Shown here: positions 35,301 to 43,079 of the stretch, in pieces
Numbering within the stretch: position 1 is the stretch's first letter
Layout: every line of letters begins with the position of its first letter
Assembly (NCBI GenBank): GCA_903813345.2
Contig: CAIIXF020000004.1
Location: 7,023,525-7,087,524 of the forward strand
Source: Owenia fusiformis
Taxonomy: Eukaryota; Annelida; Polychaeta; Sabellida; Oweniidae
Length of the DNA stretch: 64,000 bases
Reading direction: 5' to 3'
Notes under the pieces: generated by a model
What the model was told of the DNA's origin: nothing
What the model saw: only the letters and a program-made list of their open reading frames with translations
Database searches by the model: none
Made by a program: the position numbers and the translations under genes

Positions 35301-38300
35301 AAATACAGAACAATGAAAACAATGAATATTAATGGATAAAGTGGGACATTCTGGTCAAATTCAGAACAATGAAAACAATGAATATTAATGAACAAAGTGG
35401 GATGCTCTGGTCAAATACAATGCCATGATTGACTTTGAATTCAGTCATTTTGGCAACAGATTTTGACATCTATCTACTACTGAAATTCAATGTTGTTTAA
35501 GCTCCCAATGTTTTTGCTCATTTTCCCTATTGCTCATCTTTCAATTTTGTTTACTAACTTTGCAGAGTATGACATTTAAATCAAATAAATATACAGTAAA
35601 ACTTGTGTATAGTGAACATTTCTTTGGCAAGAAAAAATGTTCACTGTTCGTTGGTGTTCACTACAGCAAGGATTTTATTTCGGGGCATTCTGCCGTATTA
35701 TATAAAGGAACCAGTTATTTAGCAAGGCTAAAAGAGAGGAGGAAATAATTAGTTTCAAGGTATCAATGTTTCATTGGTTAACCAAAAGAGCTTGGGATTT
35801 ATTGGAAAGGAGAGAAAATGGAATGCGGACATGGCATTTTATTTCGACAACATTGTGAAACAATTTTAAAGTGAACGTTTTAAACTGAGGACTGTATCAT
35901 TTTTATAATTCCAACTTAACAATTTTACACTCTTGTTTATATAATATGTATACACAACTTATACTACAAACATGAGAGTGTGCTATTTTAAAATCGTGTC
36001 TAAATAAATAATCATAACAAAATAAACATTGGAATAAGAGACTTACCCCTTTGGTTACACCCAGAGACTGGACATTCCCAGGGTAGAAACTCGGAGTGAA
36101 ATTGTCTCAGATGCGTCATTGCAGGCTTACGTCCTCCAACCCTCTCTCGACAGTGAACACACACATGGATCTTTTTGTGACCTAAGATAATTTGATATCA
36201 AGTTAAACTTATTATTTAATTTAAAATTACCAAATACTGTACATGCATGATAATTCCAACATAGGATATATGCATTTTGAATTATGCAGTGACTTTCTCA
36301 ACATAGAAGTGAAATTTTGAAATGAAGAATAAATGGAAAATTAATGCATTGGATTCATATTACTATTACTGTTATTTGGGACTCAACTGGTCACTCAGTA
36401 AAATGTTTTAAAAATTCATTTTGCTAATATGAGTCTTTCAATAATTGATAAAACATATGCAATGTTGATGTGAATAAGTCAATTAAGGAGGCTATCAAAA
36501 TGATTAACCAACGAATCCTTGTCATGTATATGAAAGGTAAATATGAGACATTAAATGAAATATACCGAATTGATATGAGTTATGAAATATTCATAGACCC
36601 CCAATCCACACTCTGAAATCACGGTACAGTACAGTACATTTAGAGTATGGTATCATATGGTAGAGTTTGAGCATGTTACCATACAGACTACAAAGTTAAC
36701 GGTACTGTACAGTAGTACTGTTTTAGTCAACGGTACTATATGGATCCAAAGTACCGTAGCTTAAACTGTATGGTACTGTTAAAATTGGCTGTGTAGAATT
36801 ACATGTATGTACGTTTACCTTGCTTGAATATAGTGAAGGTACCATACAGTACTGTTTTAGTCAATGGTACTATATGGTTCCACATAGGGGTCAAACGGTT
36901 CAAAATTCCAACGGTTCAGTTCGGTCACGGTTTTTAGGTTCACGGTTCGGTTCTTTCGGTTCTCGCAGGTCTCGTAAATTGGTAATATTTCCTTATAAAA
37001 TTGTAAAGACAGCTCATAAAAAAACAGGTTTTAGCTTTCTTTCTAGCCTTGCCCAAGTTGGTCACTTTCTGGTCCCACTATCCTTTTTTATTAAATTGAC
37101 TTGACAAAGCAAAGTTTATTGGCCTAGTGGCCCACTTTAAATTTTAAACTTTAGATTTTTCTGTCCTTGATAAGATTAACTGTTTGACCCCTAGTTCCAC
37201 AGTACCGTAGCTTAAACTGTATGGTACCGTTAAAGATTGGCTGTGTAGAATTACATGTATGTAAGTTTACCTTGCTTGAATATAGTGAAGCTGCTATCTA
37301 TAGAAAGTTCTGGATATTCCTTTATTTCGTCTTTCAGTTTGTCGATGTACTCATCCTTAAACTTCAGTCTCTCTGATTCTCGAACCCTCAGGGCAGATTT
37401 CTTGCGAACTGAAATGTTAAGATAATGTGTATTTTTCAGCAACATTATACTCCTGATTTTTAATTTCAATTTTAAGCAAATATATTTTCCCGGTGTTTTG
37501 ATTACAAAGACAACACCCAAATTGGGTATACATTCAGATACTTAACTCTGTAATGAACTTTTTCACAAAAATGTAATGTTTATTTATTGTTATAATAAAA
37601 GCACAACATTTTTGAAGAAATACCTATTTCAAATCGATGTCTGAAAAGTTAGGTACAGTGCAATATAATGTGTATTGTCAGAGGCATAGCCAACTAAAAT
37701 AATTCAAAGAGGATATCATACTCTCATGGTTCCTGGTTTGTAACTATCACAATTTTAGTCACAAATAAATTCTGCAAAATTTAGATGATCATGAAATAAA
37801 CTTACATTTCTTAACTGTATCTGTAGCATCAGAGCCTAAATAGGAGTAACTCTCTTCCTCAACTTTTCCAGTACGCACTTCAAGAATCTAGAACGCAACA
37901 GACAATATATTAAATAACAAGGCATAACATGCAGAATGTCACCACCTGCCATTTGTTACAGTCACCAAACTCCAAACATAGACAACTGAACATCCAACAC
38001 CGAATGCCAACCACCATCCACAAAAAATTGGAAAATTTTCACAGAAATTGGAGAGCTTTTACAATATGCCACCACTTAACTCTGATCCTGAAATACACTT
38101 TAAAGTAAAAATAAAACAGATCGACATATAACGAGAACTATATATGATAACCGTTTCTGTATATAACTAGCTCACCATGAGTACAACATTTGTGGGGACA
38201 AAACTAAGAATTTGTGAGAGCCTTGATTACAATCAGGATAAAAACCTCCCATTTCATAACCCTAATAGTCTTGCTTCAAGACCCTGGACATCCCCTCCCC

Positions 38301-41300
38301 CCTATCTACTGTGTTGTTTTGGAGAAGTAGATAAGGGGAAAATCCACAGCCTTGAAGGAAGACTATAACCCTAATAATTATTTCTAACCTTGTTATTCTC
38401 ATCCAATATCAATATATAAGACTCCTCCTCCGTTGCCTTGGTAACAGCCTGGCCTGTGGGATCCATCATAACAATGTGACAATCACGGGGAAGGGTCTCA
38501 CTGGTGACTACCACAGAATCACTGACAGCTGGTAAACTCCTCACATCTTCTATCCTGACAGCTAAGCCATTCTTATCTGAAAAAACACATATTATTTCAT
38601 ACACAGTAAAGCCTGTGAACTGAAACATCTATATACAGTAAAACTTGTCTTAGTGAACACCTCTCTCTCTAGTGAACACCTGTCTCTAATGTTCAAACTT
38701 TACTGATGTCTGTATTAATTACCCTCTCTGCAGTGAACACCTAGAAAAACATAACTTTTTTCTTGGCAAAGAAATGTTCAATATACACAGGTTATACTGG
38801 ATATACAACACGATATAAACAACTTACCCGAGGAAGTAGTGCTACTATCTTCTGCAGTTTTATTTCCATCCTTTGATTTGTTGTCTCCATCTCCTTTAGA
38901 AGAGTTATCTGTTGTTTTAGCAGCTTCTCCCTCAGGAGCAGTGTCTCCTTTGGGAGCAGAGTTTCCTTGTTGTTCCTTCATCAACATAACATCAGTAAGC
39001 ATCTCCAGGGCACTCCCTTCATGAAGCTGTTTTCCTGTCCTACTAGATTTCCTTAAAATGAAATAGTTCAATATTAAAGGAGATCAGATATATAGGGGGT
39101 GACAAAATTGCAAGCAACATGTACAATTGACTTACCAATCTATTCCTTACAATCTCAAATAAAATATTATATCTCCCAAAAAATTCAAACAATGTTCCAA
39201 ATTGGTAAATAGCGTCCATCTTAAAAATGTTTTTCTTCTGACAAAGCTCTTTTGTCCCAAGGTATCAACATATAAAATTTGAAACTAAATCCATCCACTA
39301 GTATTTGAGTTATCATACAGAAAATTCTAAAAAATTGAACAAAATTGAAGAAACCATCTTGAAAATTTCTTCTCAAACAAAGTTCCTTTGTCCCTAGGCA
39401 TCAGCATATAAAATTTGAACCAAATCAAAATTTGAGTTATCAAAGATTACACTTTTAACAAAAAATGGTAGTTTCATTCATCAACAAGTTCTTCGTCTTT
39501 TAAGATGCTTTTAAAACAACATTAAACATACCGTATGGTGTTTGTTGTGGTTGCATCATTGTTTGTTGGGGTTACATCTCTGGTTGTTATGGTGACACTA
39601 GTGTTTGTTGTGGCAGTACCCTTGGAGATTGTTGTGGGGTCACTGGTTGCTATAGAAACACTGGGTGGATCACTTGTTTGAGCTGTAATAGTACTGTTGT
39701 CGAGAAACTCCTCTTTCAGTTCTTTATCACCTAAGGGTAATATTGATTACTTCACATCATTTTCTTTTAAATTCTTCATTACTGTTACATTACAGTCAGA
39801 GCAGGGTGCTGCAGATAACTTACTTTGCCACTATTTATTTTGGAGAATTTTTCCATTTTTTCATATTGGCTGTTTTGTTCAAAGTGTGTCTGATTTAACC
39901 CCTCTAATGTCTGACATTATCTTCCCCTACTTAAAATGACCTACCTTTCTGCTTTACATTGGGATTCTGTGTATTTTCATCATCGGGAGAGAGGTTTTGA
40001 ATCTCAACAGTATATCCCAAGTCACTAACAATATTGCCTTCAGCATTTCTATCATCATAATACTTCTCTTGCTCCTCAGCATCATCATCATCATCATCAG
40101 CTTTATGGGATTCTCTCTTATTCTTTATGCGGTGAGACGTCCGTACTCCAGTCACCGTATCCAGAGCACTCCCTCTGTTAAGAGGTTTGCTTGTCCTTCT
40201 AGACTTCCTTAAAATGAAACAAGACATTAACATGGAAAATGTCATCACCTGCCATTTGTTACAGTTGCCAACCACCAAATCCCAAAGGCCAAACACCAAA
40301 TAGAATCCATAATAAAGTTGGAGACTATAACAATATGTCACTACTTGTGGTTGTGGTGGTGACATAATAATCCAAAATAAGGTTGGCCCTGGCCCAACAA
40401 TCAGAGATTTAATCTCTAGATGTTCAACAAAAGTTAAGTTTTTTGGCTAATAATCCAGGGGAGGGTTTCTTAAATTTGGTTTAAAGATATTTTATAGTGT
40501 AGTATCATACATCTATAGGCCCACTGTTTTAAATGAGATTACATGAGACATACCTTTTGGTTTTTGTTGGGGTTACAACATTATTTGTTGGGGTTACATC
40601 TCTGGTTGTTATGGTGACACTATTGTTTGTTGTGGCAGTACCCTTGGCTATTGCTGTGGGGTCACTGGTTGCTATAGAAACACTGGGTGGATTACATGGC
40701 TTAAGGTTACTTGGGCTTGGTTCGATGAGAAATTTTTCTATATTACTGTAAGGAATGTTGACATCACAATGTTCTTCTATGACATCACTTTTGGCATCAT
40801 TGGTTGCTTTTGTGGCATCACGCATTGCTGCTTTGATAGCACTGATGTCGACAAACACCTCTCTTTGTTCTGTATCACCTAAAGGTAGTATTCATTAATT
40901 TACATGACATTATTTATTTTACATTACTGTTGGAGCAGAATGTTTGTATGTAATTACTAATACTATCACATGTTACAGTTCACTTAATTGATTCACTGGG
41001 CACATTATTTAATCCATAATGAAAAATGTTCCCGCTACACTACCTGAATATAACTTTTAAATTTTGACATTTTGGTGGCCAATGTGGCACAATCACAAGA
41101 AAAAGTTAGCAAAAGTTTTCTGATGATGTTGTTGTCTGTAGGTCAAGAAAATGTCAAAATTGAGATTTTTTGGAGGTAGTATAGTGAGAACATTTTTCTT
41201 ATGGTTATGACACAGTTGTCGAAATATGGAAGTATGGGAAGAGAGAGGAAAGAGCACCAACAAAAAGCATCAAAAACATAGCACAAGAACAAAATCATCT

Positions 41301-42125
41301 GAAAGAAACCCCAAAATAATGACTGGAACTAATGTCTAACATCACCTTCCCTTACCCAAAATAGCCTCATCTCTAATCTGACCTGAATTTAGATTTTAAA
41401 CATTTATTATTGAAATGACCTACCTTTCTGTTGTACATTGGTGCTCTGTGTATTTTCATCATCAGAAGAAAGATTGTGGATCTCAACAGTATATCCCAAG
41501 TCAGTGACAATATTGCCTTCAGCATTTCTATCATCATGATACTTCTGTTCTTCTTCTTTTTGCTTGTCCTCACTGGCAGCTGTATGGGGTTCTCTCTTCT
41601 TCTTCAAGCGCTGAGACTTCCGCACTGGTGGGGAACTTTTCTCTGCAATACATTTTTTTTTATTTTTCATTCAGAATAAATTGTAAAATCAAATCTATTT
41701 CTATTTGCATCAATTACTCCATAGTATATATTTTTACATGGTATATTTTTATATACTAGTATTGCATATCTGTACAATATCTTTCAATGTATGTTTTATT
41801 TCAGTTATCTTTGGCATTTTAATCAATAGTCATGTTTAATCAAGTTTGACTTTCGTCTGATTAGGTTTCAAAACATTCAGTGGTTAATTATGCATTCAAT
41901 GGTTGATTACGCATTCAATGGTTCATTTTGCATCCAATGGTTGTTTATGCACATTGAGCTGATACTCTTATCTCAACAAAGAATAATGGATCATGAACTT
42001 TATTAAAATTACCAATATTTAAAAATACCTGAAAGTTGTAAAGCATCAGTATACTTTCGCTTTCTCTGTGTTTCAGCTTGAACTTTTGTGTCCTTACTCT
42101 GGGCAGAGTCTGTATTTTTCCCCAT
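16384..42125 (-). CDS. Large C2H2 zinc-finger protein, 23 coding exons, about 1,921 residues
   Basis: Coding exons in transcript order: 42125-42029, 41642-41424, 40878-40554, 40207-39945, 39730-39532, 39051-38828, 38576-38389, 37887-37806, 37408-37271, 36181-36047, 35143-35043, 34246-32988, 28664-28591, 26869-26634, 25270-25217, 24459-24381, 23634-23366, 22934-22624, 22350-22149, 21089-20960, 18281-18172, 17884-17741, 17310-16384. Every internal boundary is AG/GT and every phase agrees; the total is 5,766 nt. Order of parts: Lys-rich acidic N-terminus with duplicated exons (1-532), charged linker, fingers 1-3 (about 585-665), long acidic Gln/Thr/Ser-rich exon (to 1076), fingers 4-16 (about 1108-1515), Thr/Glu-rich tail and a decapeptide repeat to the stop. 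Seven fingers are split by introns. By family knowledge it is probably a nuclear DNA- or RNA-binding protein; target unknown. I recognise no vertebrate orthologue. Exon numbering elsewhere counts a proposed 5' UTR exon as exon 1. Confidence 0.86.
16387..16760 (-). repeat. Coding minisatellite, 30-bp unit
   Basis: About 12-13 copies of 30 bp, all in frame. A 90-bp higher-order unit (NPPSST, NHPTTT, KSPATT types in order) is seen at least twice. Spacing is always a multiple of three, as expected for translated sequence. Confidence 0.92.
17741..18281 (-). CDS. Zinc-finger gene exons 22 and 23
   Basis: Exons 18281-18172 and 17884-17741. They encode Thr/Glu/Val-rich, probably disordered sequence (VGTENDGDKTESTVIKN; NVVLVDDNAAGSSGEQSEVA). 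Phases fit exon 21 (1 nt carried) and exon 24 (phase 0). Confidence 0.82.
18496..21022 (-). repeat. 88-bp tandem array carrying copies of the exon 21 end and donor
   Basis: About 28 units of 88 bp fill the start of intron 21. Read on the gene strand each unit has TGTTATACTCAG, then 63 nt identical or nearly so to the end of exon 21, then GTAAGCAAGCTAAT. In the copies I read, the AG and GT are kept, the 63 nt has no stop in the exon 21 frame, and length changes (for example the short spacer at about 19284) fall in the 25-bp spacer. See the finding on candidate cassette exons. Confidence 0.92.
20960..21089 (-). CDS. Zinc-finger gene exon 21, end of finger 16
   Basis: Starts DYLAVHILAQH, completing finger 16, followed by LPEDIASHGDGDVKIMLTEN and a tail ending MGKLVME. 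Its last 63 nt, its donor and short flanks make up the unit of the 88-bp array that follows in the intron; 20960 is the most upstream of about 29 near-identical donors. Confidence 0.88.
21126..21346. mobile_element. AGTAAAACCTGTGTA element in intron 20 of the zinc-finger gene
   Basis: Left end CAGTAAAACCTGTGTAAGTG, right end TTTACAGGTTTTACTGTG, with internal GTGTTCCACTTG-type repeats. Confidence 0.8.
21868..22057. mobile_element. CAGTGATCTCC MITE, second copy
   Basis: Inverted termini CAGTGATCTCCCC and GGGGAGATCACT, with interior similar to 2623-2829 in reverse orientation. Located in intron 20, about 90 bp from exon 20. Confidence 0.72.
22149..22350 (-). CDS. Zinc-finger gene exon 20, fingers 14-16
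   Basis: Ends finger 14 (ITH), carries finger 15 CGHCGKLYKSKAGIYKH...H, then after a spacer starts finger 16 (CEHCMEAFTSQ). Confidence 0.92.
22624..22934 (-). CDS. Zinc-finger gene exon 19, fingers 11-14
   Basis: Completes finger 11 (VFSSNGNLKQHTAAVH), then finger 12 CKFC...HMGTTH and finger 13 CDLC...HRMRH, with a linker HKTKRPYQ close to the classical TGEKPY type. Finger 14 CDHC is cut just before its last His. Confidence 0.94.
23117..23204. repeat. 22-bp minisatellite in intron 18
   Basis: Four copies of GGCAG(T/C)TTTTCATAATTTTCTA. Confidence 0.9.
23366..23634 (-). CDS. Zinc-finger gene exon 18, fingers 8-10 and start of 11
   Basis: Finger 8 CEVC has x11 spacing; fingers 9 (CLIC) and 10 (CAIC) are x12, H-x3-H. 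Finger 11 begins CQVCRK at the exon end. Confidence 0.93.
24025..24150. mobile_element. GTCACCACC intronic MITE, copy 1
   Basis: Shares GGCATTAACATGCAAAATGTC and ATTTGTTACAG with copies at 25140-25200 (partial), 37916-38085 and 40215-40370. Ends are AATGTCACCACC and GGTGATGACAT. All four sit in introns of the zinc-finger gene. Confidence 0.65.
24381..24459 (-). CDS. Zinc-finger gene exon 17, rest of finger 7
   Basis: Starts ICGKEFRHPETYSSHLRGH, which after the preceding CCQ gives C-x2-C-x12-H-x3-H. Donor CACAAG/GTACTG. Confidence 0.9.
25217..25270 (-). CDS. Zinc-finger gene exon 16, end of finger 6 and start of finger 7
   Basis: A 54-nt exon, LRVHKSHCGVTGNNYCCQ. It completes finger 6 with H-x2-H (or H-x3-C), which is off the usual spacing, and supplies the first Cys of finger 7. 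Its acceptor and first codons are the sequence amplified in the adjacent 54-bp array, so the real 5' edge may vary. Confidence 0.78.
25256..26225 (-). repeat. 54-bp tandem array carrying copies of the exon 16 acceptor
   Basis: About 18 units of 54 bp directly upstream of exon 16. Each unit reads, on the gene strand, TTTATATATTGCAG and then TTGAGGGTCCATAAC, which copies the 3' splice site and first codons of exon 16. The translated unit is LRVHNKLHFTSPYVYILQ with no stop. One unit is 3 bp longer and stays in frame; single-base changes near 26010 break the frame in the far units. Confidence 0.93.
26634..26869 (-). CDS. Zinc-finger gene exon 15, fingers 4, 5 and start of 6
   Basis: Finger 4 CNAC...HMMTSH and finger 5 CHKC...HEKHRH both have x12 and x4 spacing. 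Finger 6 begins CNRCGAGFHFPYK and is cut by the donor AAG/GTATGG. Confidence 0.92.
27240..28509. mobile_element. 1.27-kb non-autonomous transposon with 9-bp target duplication
   Basis: Ends TAGCCTTGCCCAAGTCGGT and ACCGACTTGGGCAAGGCTA are perfect inverse copies. The flanks CTTTATACT at 27231-27239 and 28510-28518 are identical 9-mers, a length typical of Mutator-like elements. The interior contains the perfect hairpin at 27610-27785 and a stop-free exon-like stretch. An 88-bp relative lies at 63724-63811. It sits in intron 14 of the zinc-finger gene. Confidence 0.88.
27610..27785. mobile_element. Long perfect hairpin nested in the 27.2-kb transposon
   Basis: The arm GGAATAAATAATGATAGGCC, continuing through ATTCAATATGGTGAAATTCA, is repeated in inverted form after a short loop (GAACCGAAGGTGAGTGC). 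Arms are about 75 bp. A degenerate relative lies at 4600-4815. Confidence 0.85.
28591..28664 (-). CDS. Zinc-finger gene exon 14, short exon
   Basis: A 74-nt exon, acceptor TTTTTTATAG, donor CAAAG/GTAAGG, encoding KSSAIENLDEVLAKVTKT and MLKLK. Phase fits exons 13 and 15. It lies between the 78-bp satellite and the 27.2-28.5 kb transposon. Confidence 0.8.
28985..32455. repeat. 78-bp satellite array, about 44 copies, in intron 13
   Basis: A highly homogeneous unit ATGCCCCATGTCTCAAACAT, continuing to AATAGTACCCATACATT; 78 bp is 26 codons. On the plus strand one frame is open over 13 units at a time (unit start HYAPCLKHDTTEQAHSIRRS), twice giving 338 codons. Frames on the gene strand have stops. 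The open frame is interrupted by TAA at about 30002 and by 1-bp losses after 31450, so I treat it as a satellite. Confidence 0.95.
32456..32987. other. Intron 13 sequence between satellite and exon 13
   Basis: AT-rich unique intron sequence with no feature beyond the donor of exon 13 at its right edge. Confidence 0.5.
32988..34246 (-). CDS. Zinc-finger gene exon 13, long acidic low-complexity exon
   Basis: A 1,259-nt exon. After finger 3 (LTRHLESH) come about 400 residues rich in Asp, Glu, Thr, Gln and Ser, without Cys-His pairs. The donor is at AATGCAAA/GTATGT. The open frame would otherwise stop five codons later, so an alternative short isoform ending here is possible. Confidence 0.85.
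34310..35040. repeat. Degenerate repeat of intron 12, GAACTTTCTCATTGTT
   Basis: Irregular copies of AGAACTTTCTCATTGTT and AGAACTTACTGATAACTTAG, with a period of roughly 40-50 bp, fill most of intron 12 up to the exon 12 donor (which itself reads GAGAACTTACTGATTGC on the plus strand). The donor sequence TTACTGAT therefore resembles the repeat unit. Confidence 0.65.
35043..36181 (-). CDS. Zinc-finger gene exons 11 and 12, fingers 1-3
   Basis: Exons 36181-36047 and 35143-35043. Finger 1 is C-x2-C-x12-H-x4-H (CVHC...HLRQFH). Finger 2 has an unusual C-x4-C (CPVSGC) and is completed across the intron to H-x3-H. Finger 3 (CHLC) starts in exon 12 and ends HLESH in exon 13. Correct 12-residue spacing across both introns confirms the splice joins. 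Confidence 0.9.
35156..35425. repeat. 56-bp tandem array next to the exon 12 acceptor
   Basis: About 4.7 copies of GAACAAAGTGGGATGCTCTG plus CAATGAAAACAATGAATATT, starting about 12 bp from the exon 12 acceptor at 35143. Confidence 0.88.
35594..35668. mobile_element. AGTAAAACTTGTGTA element, one-ended copy
   Basis: ACAGTAAAACTTGTGTATAG with GTGAACATT and GTGTTCACTACAG; the right terminus is not found. Confidence 0.6.
36600..36880. repeat. GGTACCGTA-rich dispersed repeat
   Basis: Palindrome-rich stretch of GGTACTGTACAGTA and ATGGTACC motifs. A related stretch lies at 56925-57080 and shares the order TTTTAGTC, GGTACCATATG, then ACAACTGTATGTAATTTTG-like sequence. Confidence 0.6.
36750..37293 (-). 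repeat. Direct duplication of the exon 10 donor region, split by an insertion
   Basis: About 88 bp beginning GTACCGTAGCTTAAACTGTA and running through TTGCTTGAATATAGTGAAG occurs at 36750-36838 and again at 37200-37293. The second copy contains the real end of exon 10 and its donor. The first is an orphan donor copy in intron 10. The hAT-type element at 36885-37193 lies between them. Confidence 0.88.
36885..37193. mobile_element. hAT-type MITE with perfect 8-bp target duplication
   Basis: Termini TAGGGGTCAAACGGTT and AACTGTTTGACCCCTA; flanking GTTCCACA at 36877-36884 and 37194-37201. Subterminal GGTTCGGTTC resembles the element at 4993-5370. 309 bp, non-coding. Confidence 0.9.
37271..37408 (-). 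CDS. Zinc-finger gene exon 10
   Basis: Encodes a Lys/Arg/Glu-rich helix (RVRESERLKFKDEYIDKLKD) ending SSFTIFKQ. The last 18 nt of this exon and its splice donor are duplicated at 36819-36840, see the separate entry. Confidence 0.85.
37806..38576 (-). CDS. Zinc-finger gene exons 8 and 9
   Basis: Exons 38576-38389 and 37887-37806. Exon 8 encodes an ordered-looking, Val/Ile-rich segment ending EEESYILILDENNK. Exon 9 encodes ILEVRTGKVEEESYSYLGSD, which partly echoes the end of exon 8 (EEESY). No known domain is recognised. Confidence 0.8.
37916..38085. mobile_element. GTCACCACC intronic MITE, copy 2
   Basis: AATGTCACCACCTGCCATTT at the left and CAATATGCCACCACTT at the right, in intron 8 of the zinc-finger gene. 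Confidence 0.6.
38634..38803. mobile_element. AGTAAAACTTGTCTTAG element in intron 7
   Basis: Left ATACAGTAAAACTTGTCTTA, right ACACAGGTTATACTGGATAT, internal GTGAACACCTCTCTC. Very close to the copy at 11855-12018. Confidence 0.75.
38828..39051 (-). CDS. Zinc-finger gene exon 7
   Basis: Begins with the KSSRTGKQLHEGSALE motif shared with exon 5, then a Met/Leu helix and a low-complexity Gly/Lys/Asp/Ser segment. It reads as a third, diverged start of the duplicated module. Confidence 0.8.
39532..39730 (-). CDS. Zinc-finger gene exon 6 (N-terminal module, copy 2)
   Basis: A shorter copy of exon 4: the Ala/Lys helix is missing, while PSVSIATSDP and SVTITTRDVTPTNN are kept. Phases are the same as in exon 4 (2 nt in, 2 nt out), as expected for a tandem copy. 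Confidence 0.83.
39945..40207 (-). CDS. Zinc-finger gene exon 5 (N-terminal module, copy 2)
   Basis: Starts KSRRTSKPLNRGSALD, which exon 7 repeats in altered form (KSSRTGKQLHEGSALE). A run of six Asp follows, then DDRNAEGNIVSDLGYTVEIQ as in exon 3. Confidence 0.85.
40215..40370. mobile_element. GTCACCACC intronic MITE, copy 3
   Basis: AATGTCATCACCTGCCATTT at the left and GGTTGTGGTGGTGACAT at the right, in intron 4 directly next to the exon 5 acceptor. Confidence 0.65.
40554..40878 (-). CDS. Zinc-finger gene exon 4 (N-terminal module, copy 1)
   Basis: Encodes an Ala/Lys-rich helix (ISAIKAAMRDATKATNDAKS) and a Thr-rich tail with PSVSIATSDP and SVTITTRDVTPTNN. The tail is nearly identical to that of exon 6. 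Confidence 0.85.
41424..41642 (-). CDS. Zinc-finger gene exon 3 (N-terminal module, copy 1)
   Basis: Encodes a basic patch SQRLKKKRE, an acidic Glu/Lys stretch, then DDRNAEGNIVTDLGYTVEIH and a Ser/Asp-rich end. Exon 5 repeats the second half almost unchanged, so exons 3-4 and 5-6 are duplicate pairs. Confidence 0.85.
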
Positions 42126-42165
42126 TTCTTCTGCAAAGGGGTTTTGCAAATGATGTGGTGCCTCT
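42029..42165 (-). CDS. Zinc-finger gene exon 2, with proposed start codon
   Basis: Acceptor TCCTTTCAG, then AGAGGCACC; donor TTTCAG/GTATTT. The proposed ATG at 42125-42123 (GAAGAAATGG, a good context) opens MGKNTDSAQSKDTK and a basic RKRK. If the exon at 49442 is spliced to this one, the joined frame has a TAA upstream and no earlier ATG, which supports this start. Confidence 0.7.
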
Positions 42166-42325
42166 CTGAAAGGATAAAATAGGCAGGTTAAGTTACATGC
42201 ATTTAGAAGAACTTGAACGTAAACATGTAATATTATGACCTCCGGAAATTCAGCTGTCCACCTCTCAACTGGTTTAAGCGGGGACCTTAATTACAACTAC
42301 ATGTATTTTCTTCATATCTTCATAC

Positions 42326-42593
42326 TACTGTACTCCGGGTAAATTTCGACGCTATAAAATTTCGCGATTTTCCAAAATTGCAATTTCGGGGCTATTTAAT
42401 TTCGCGGATTTGAGTTGATGACATTTCGCGGATTGCACATATTGAATTTTTTGAATGAAACATATCAAAAGTCCCGGGTCAAATTCCCGGGGATTTAAAA
42501 GACAAATTTCGCGACGATAAATGTTCGCGATTTTACTACATTCGCGAACAAAGCAAAATTAATTCGCACGCGAACAATACCCTGAGTACAGTA
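42326..42593. mobile_element. TTCGCGA-rich MITE
   Basis: Ends TACTGTACTCCGGGTA and TACCCTGAGTACAGTA are near-perfect inverse copies. The interior is full of TTTCGCGA and TTCGCGG motifs, giving a local CpG-rich island in AT-rich sequence. About 160 bp upstream of exon 2 of the zinc-finger gene. Confidence 0.8.
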
Positions 42594-43079
42594 TATTGGA
42601 CAAATAAAGGCCAGTGATTTGAAAGTAGTCTGACTATGATTTTACATGTTTCATGTACACATTTTTCAAGAGTACAAAATTAACCTCCCTAATAATGGAT
42701 GCAATAAACCAGTGTATGTCAAATGCATTAATTGCCTCCAAATATTATTCTGCTTGGGAGGTGTTCATCTAATAGAAGTCGGTTTTAGGGGACTAATATC
42801 TAAAGATAAAACTCTTATTCGATAGATAAGTTCATATGGTTAAAATAACGAAATAATGAAATGTTACCGTGTGTCTACTTAGCAGTTTGTTCTATGTCAT
42901 CCCTCCTGCTAGGTTACATTGTGGAACTGAGGCAAACATAACGCTGAAGGCAGTATTCTGAGGTTATAAAATCTAAATCTTAAAAATTTCCCATTTGCAG
43001 CCCCTTTGAGATTTCTGGAATTGAACAAAGTATGAATCAATAGATCAATACGCAGACTAAAATTACAATTTCAGCAGTT

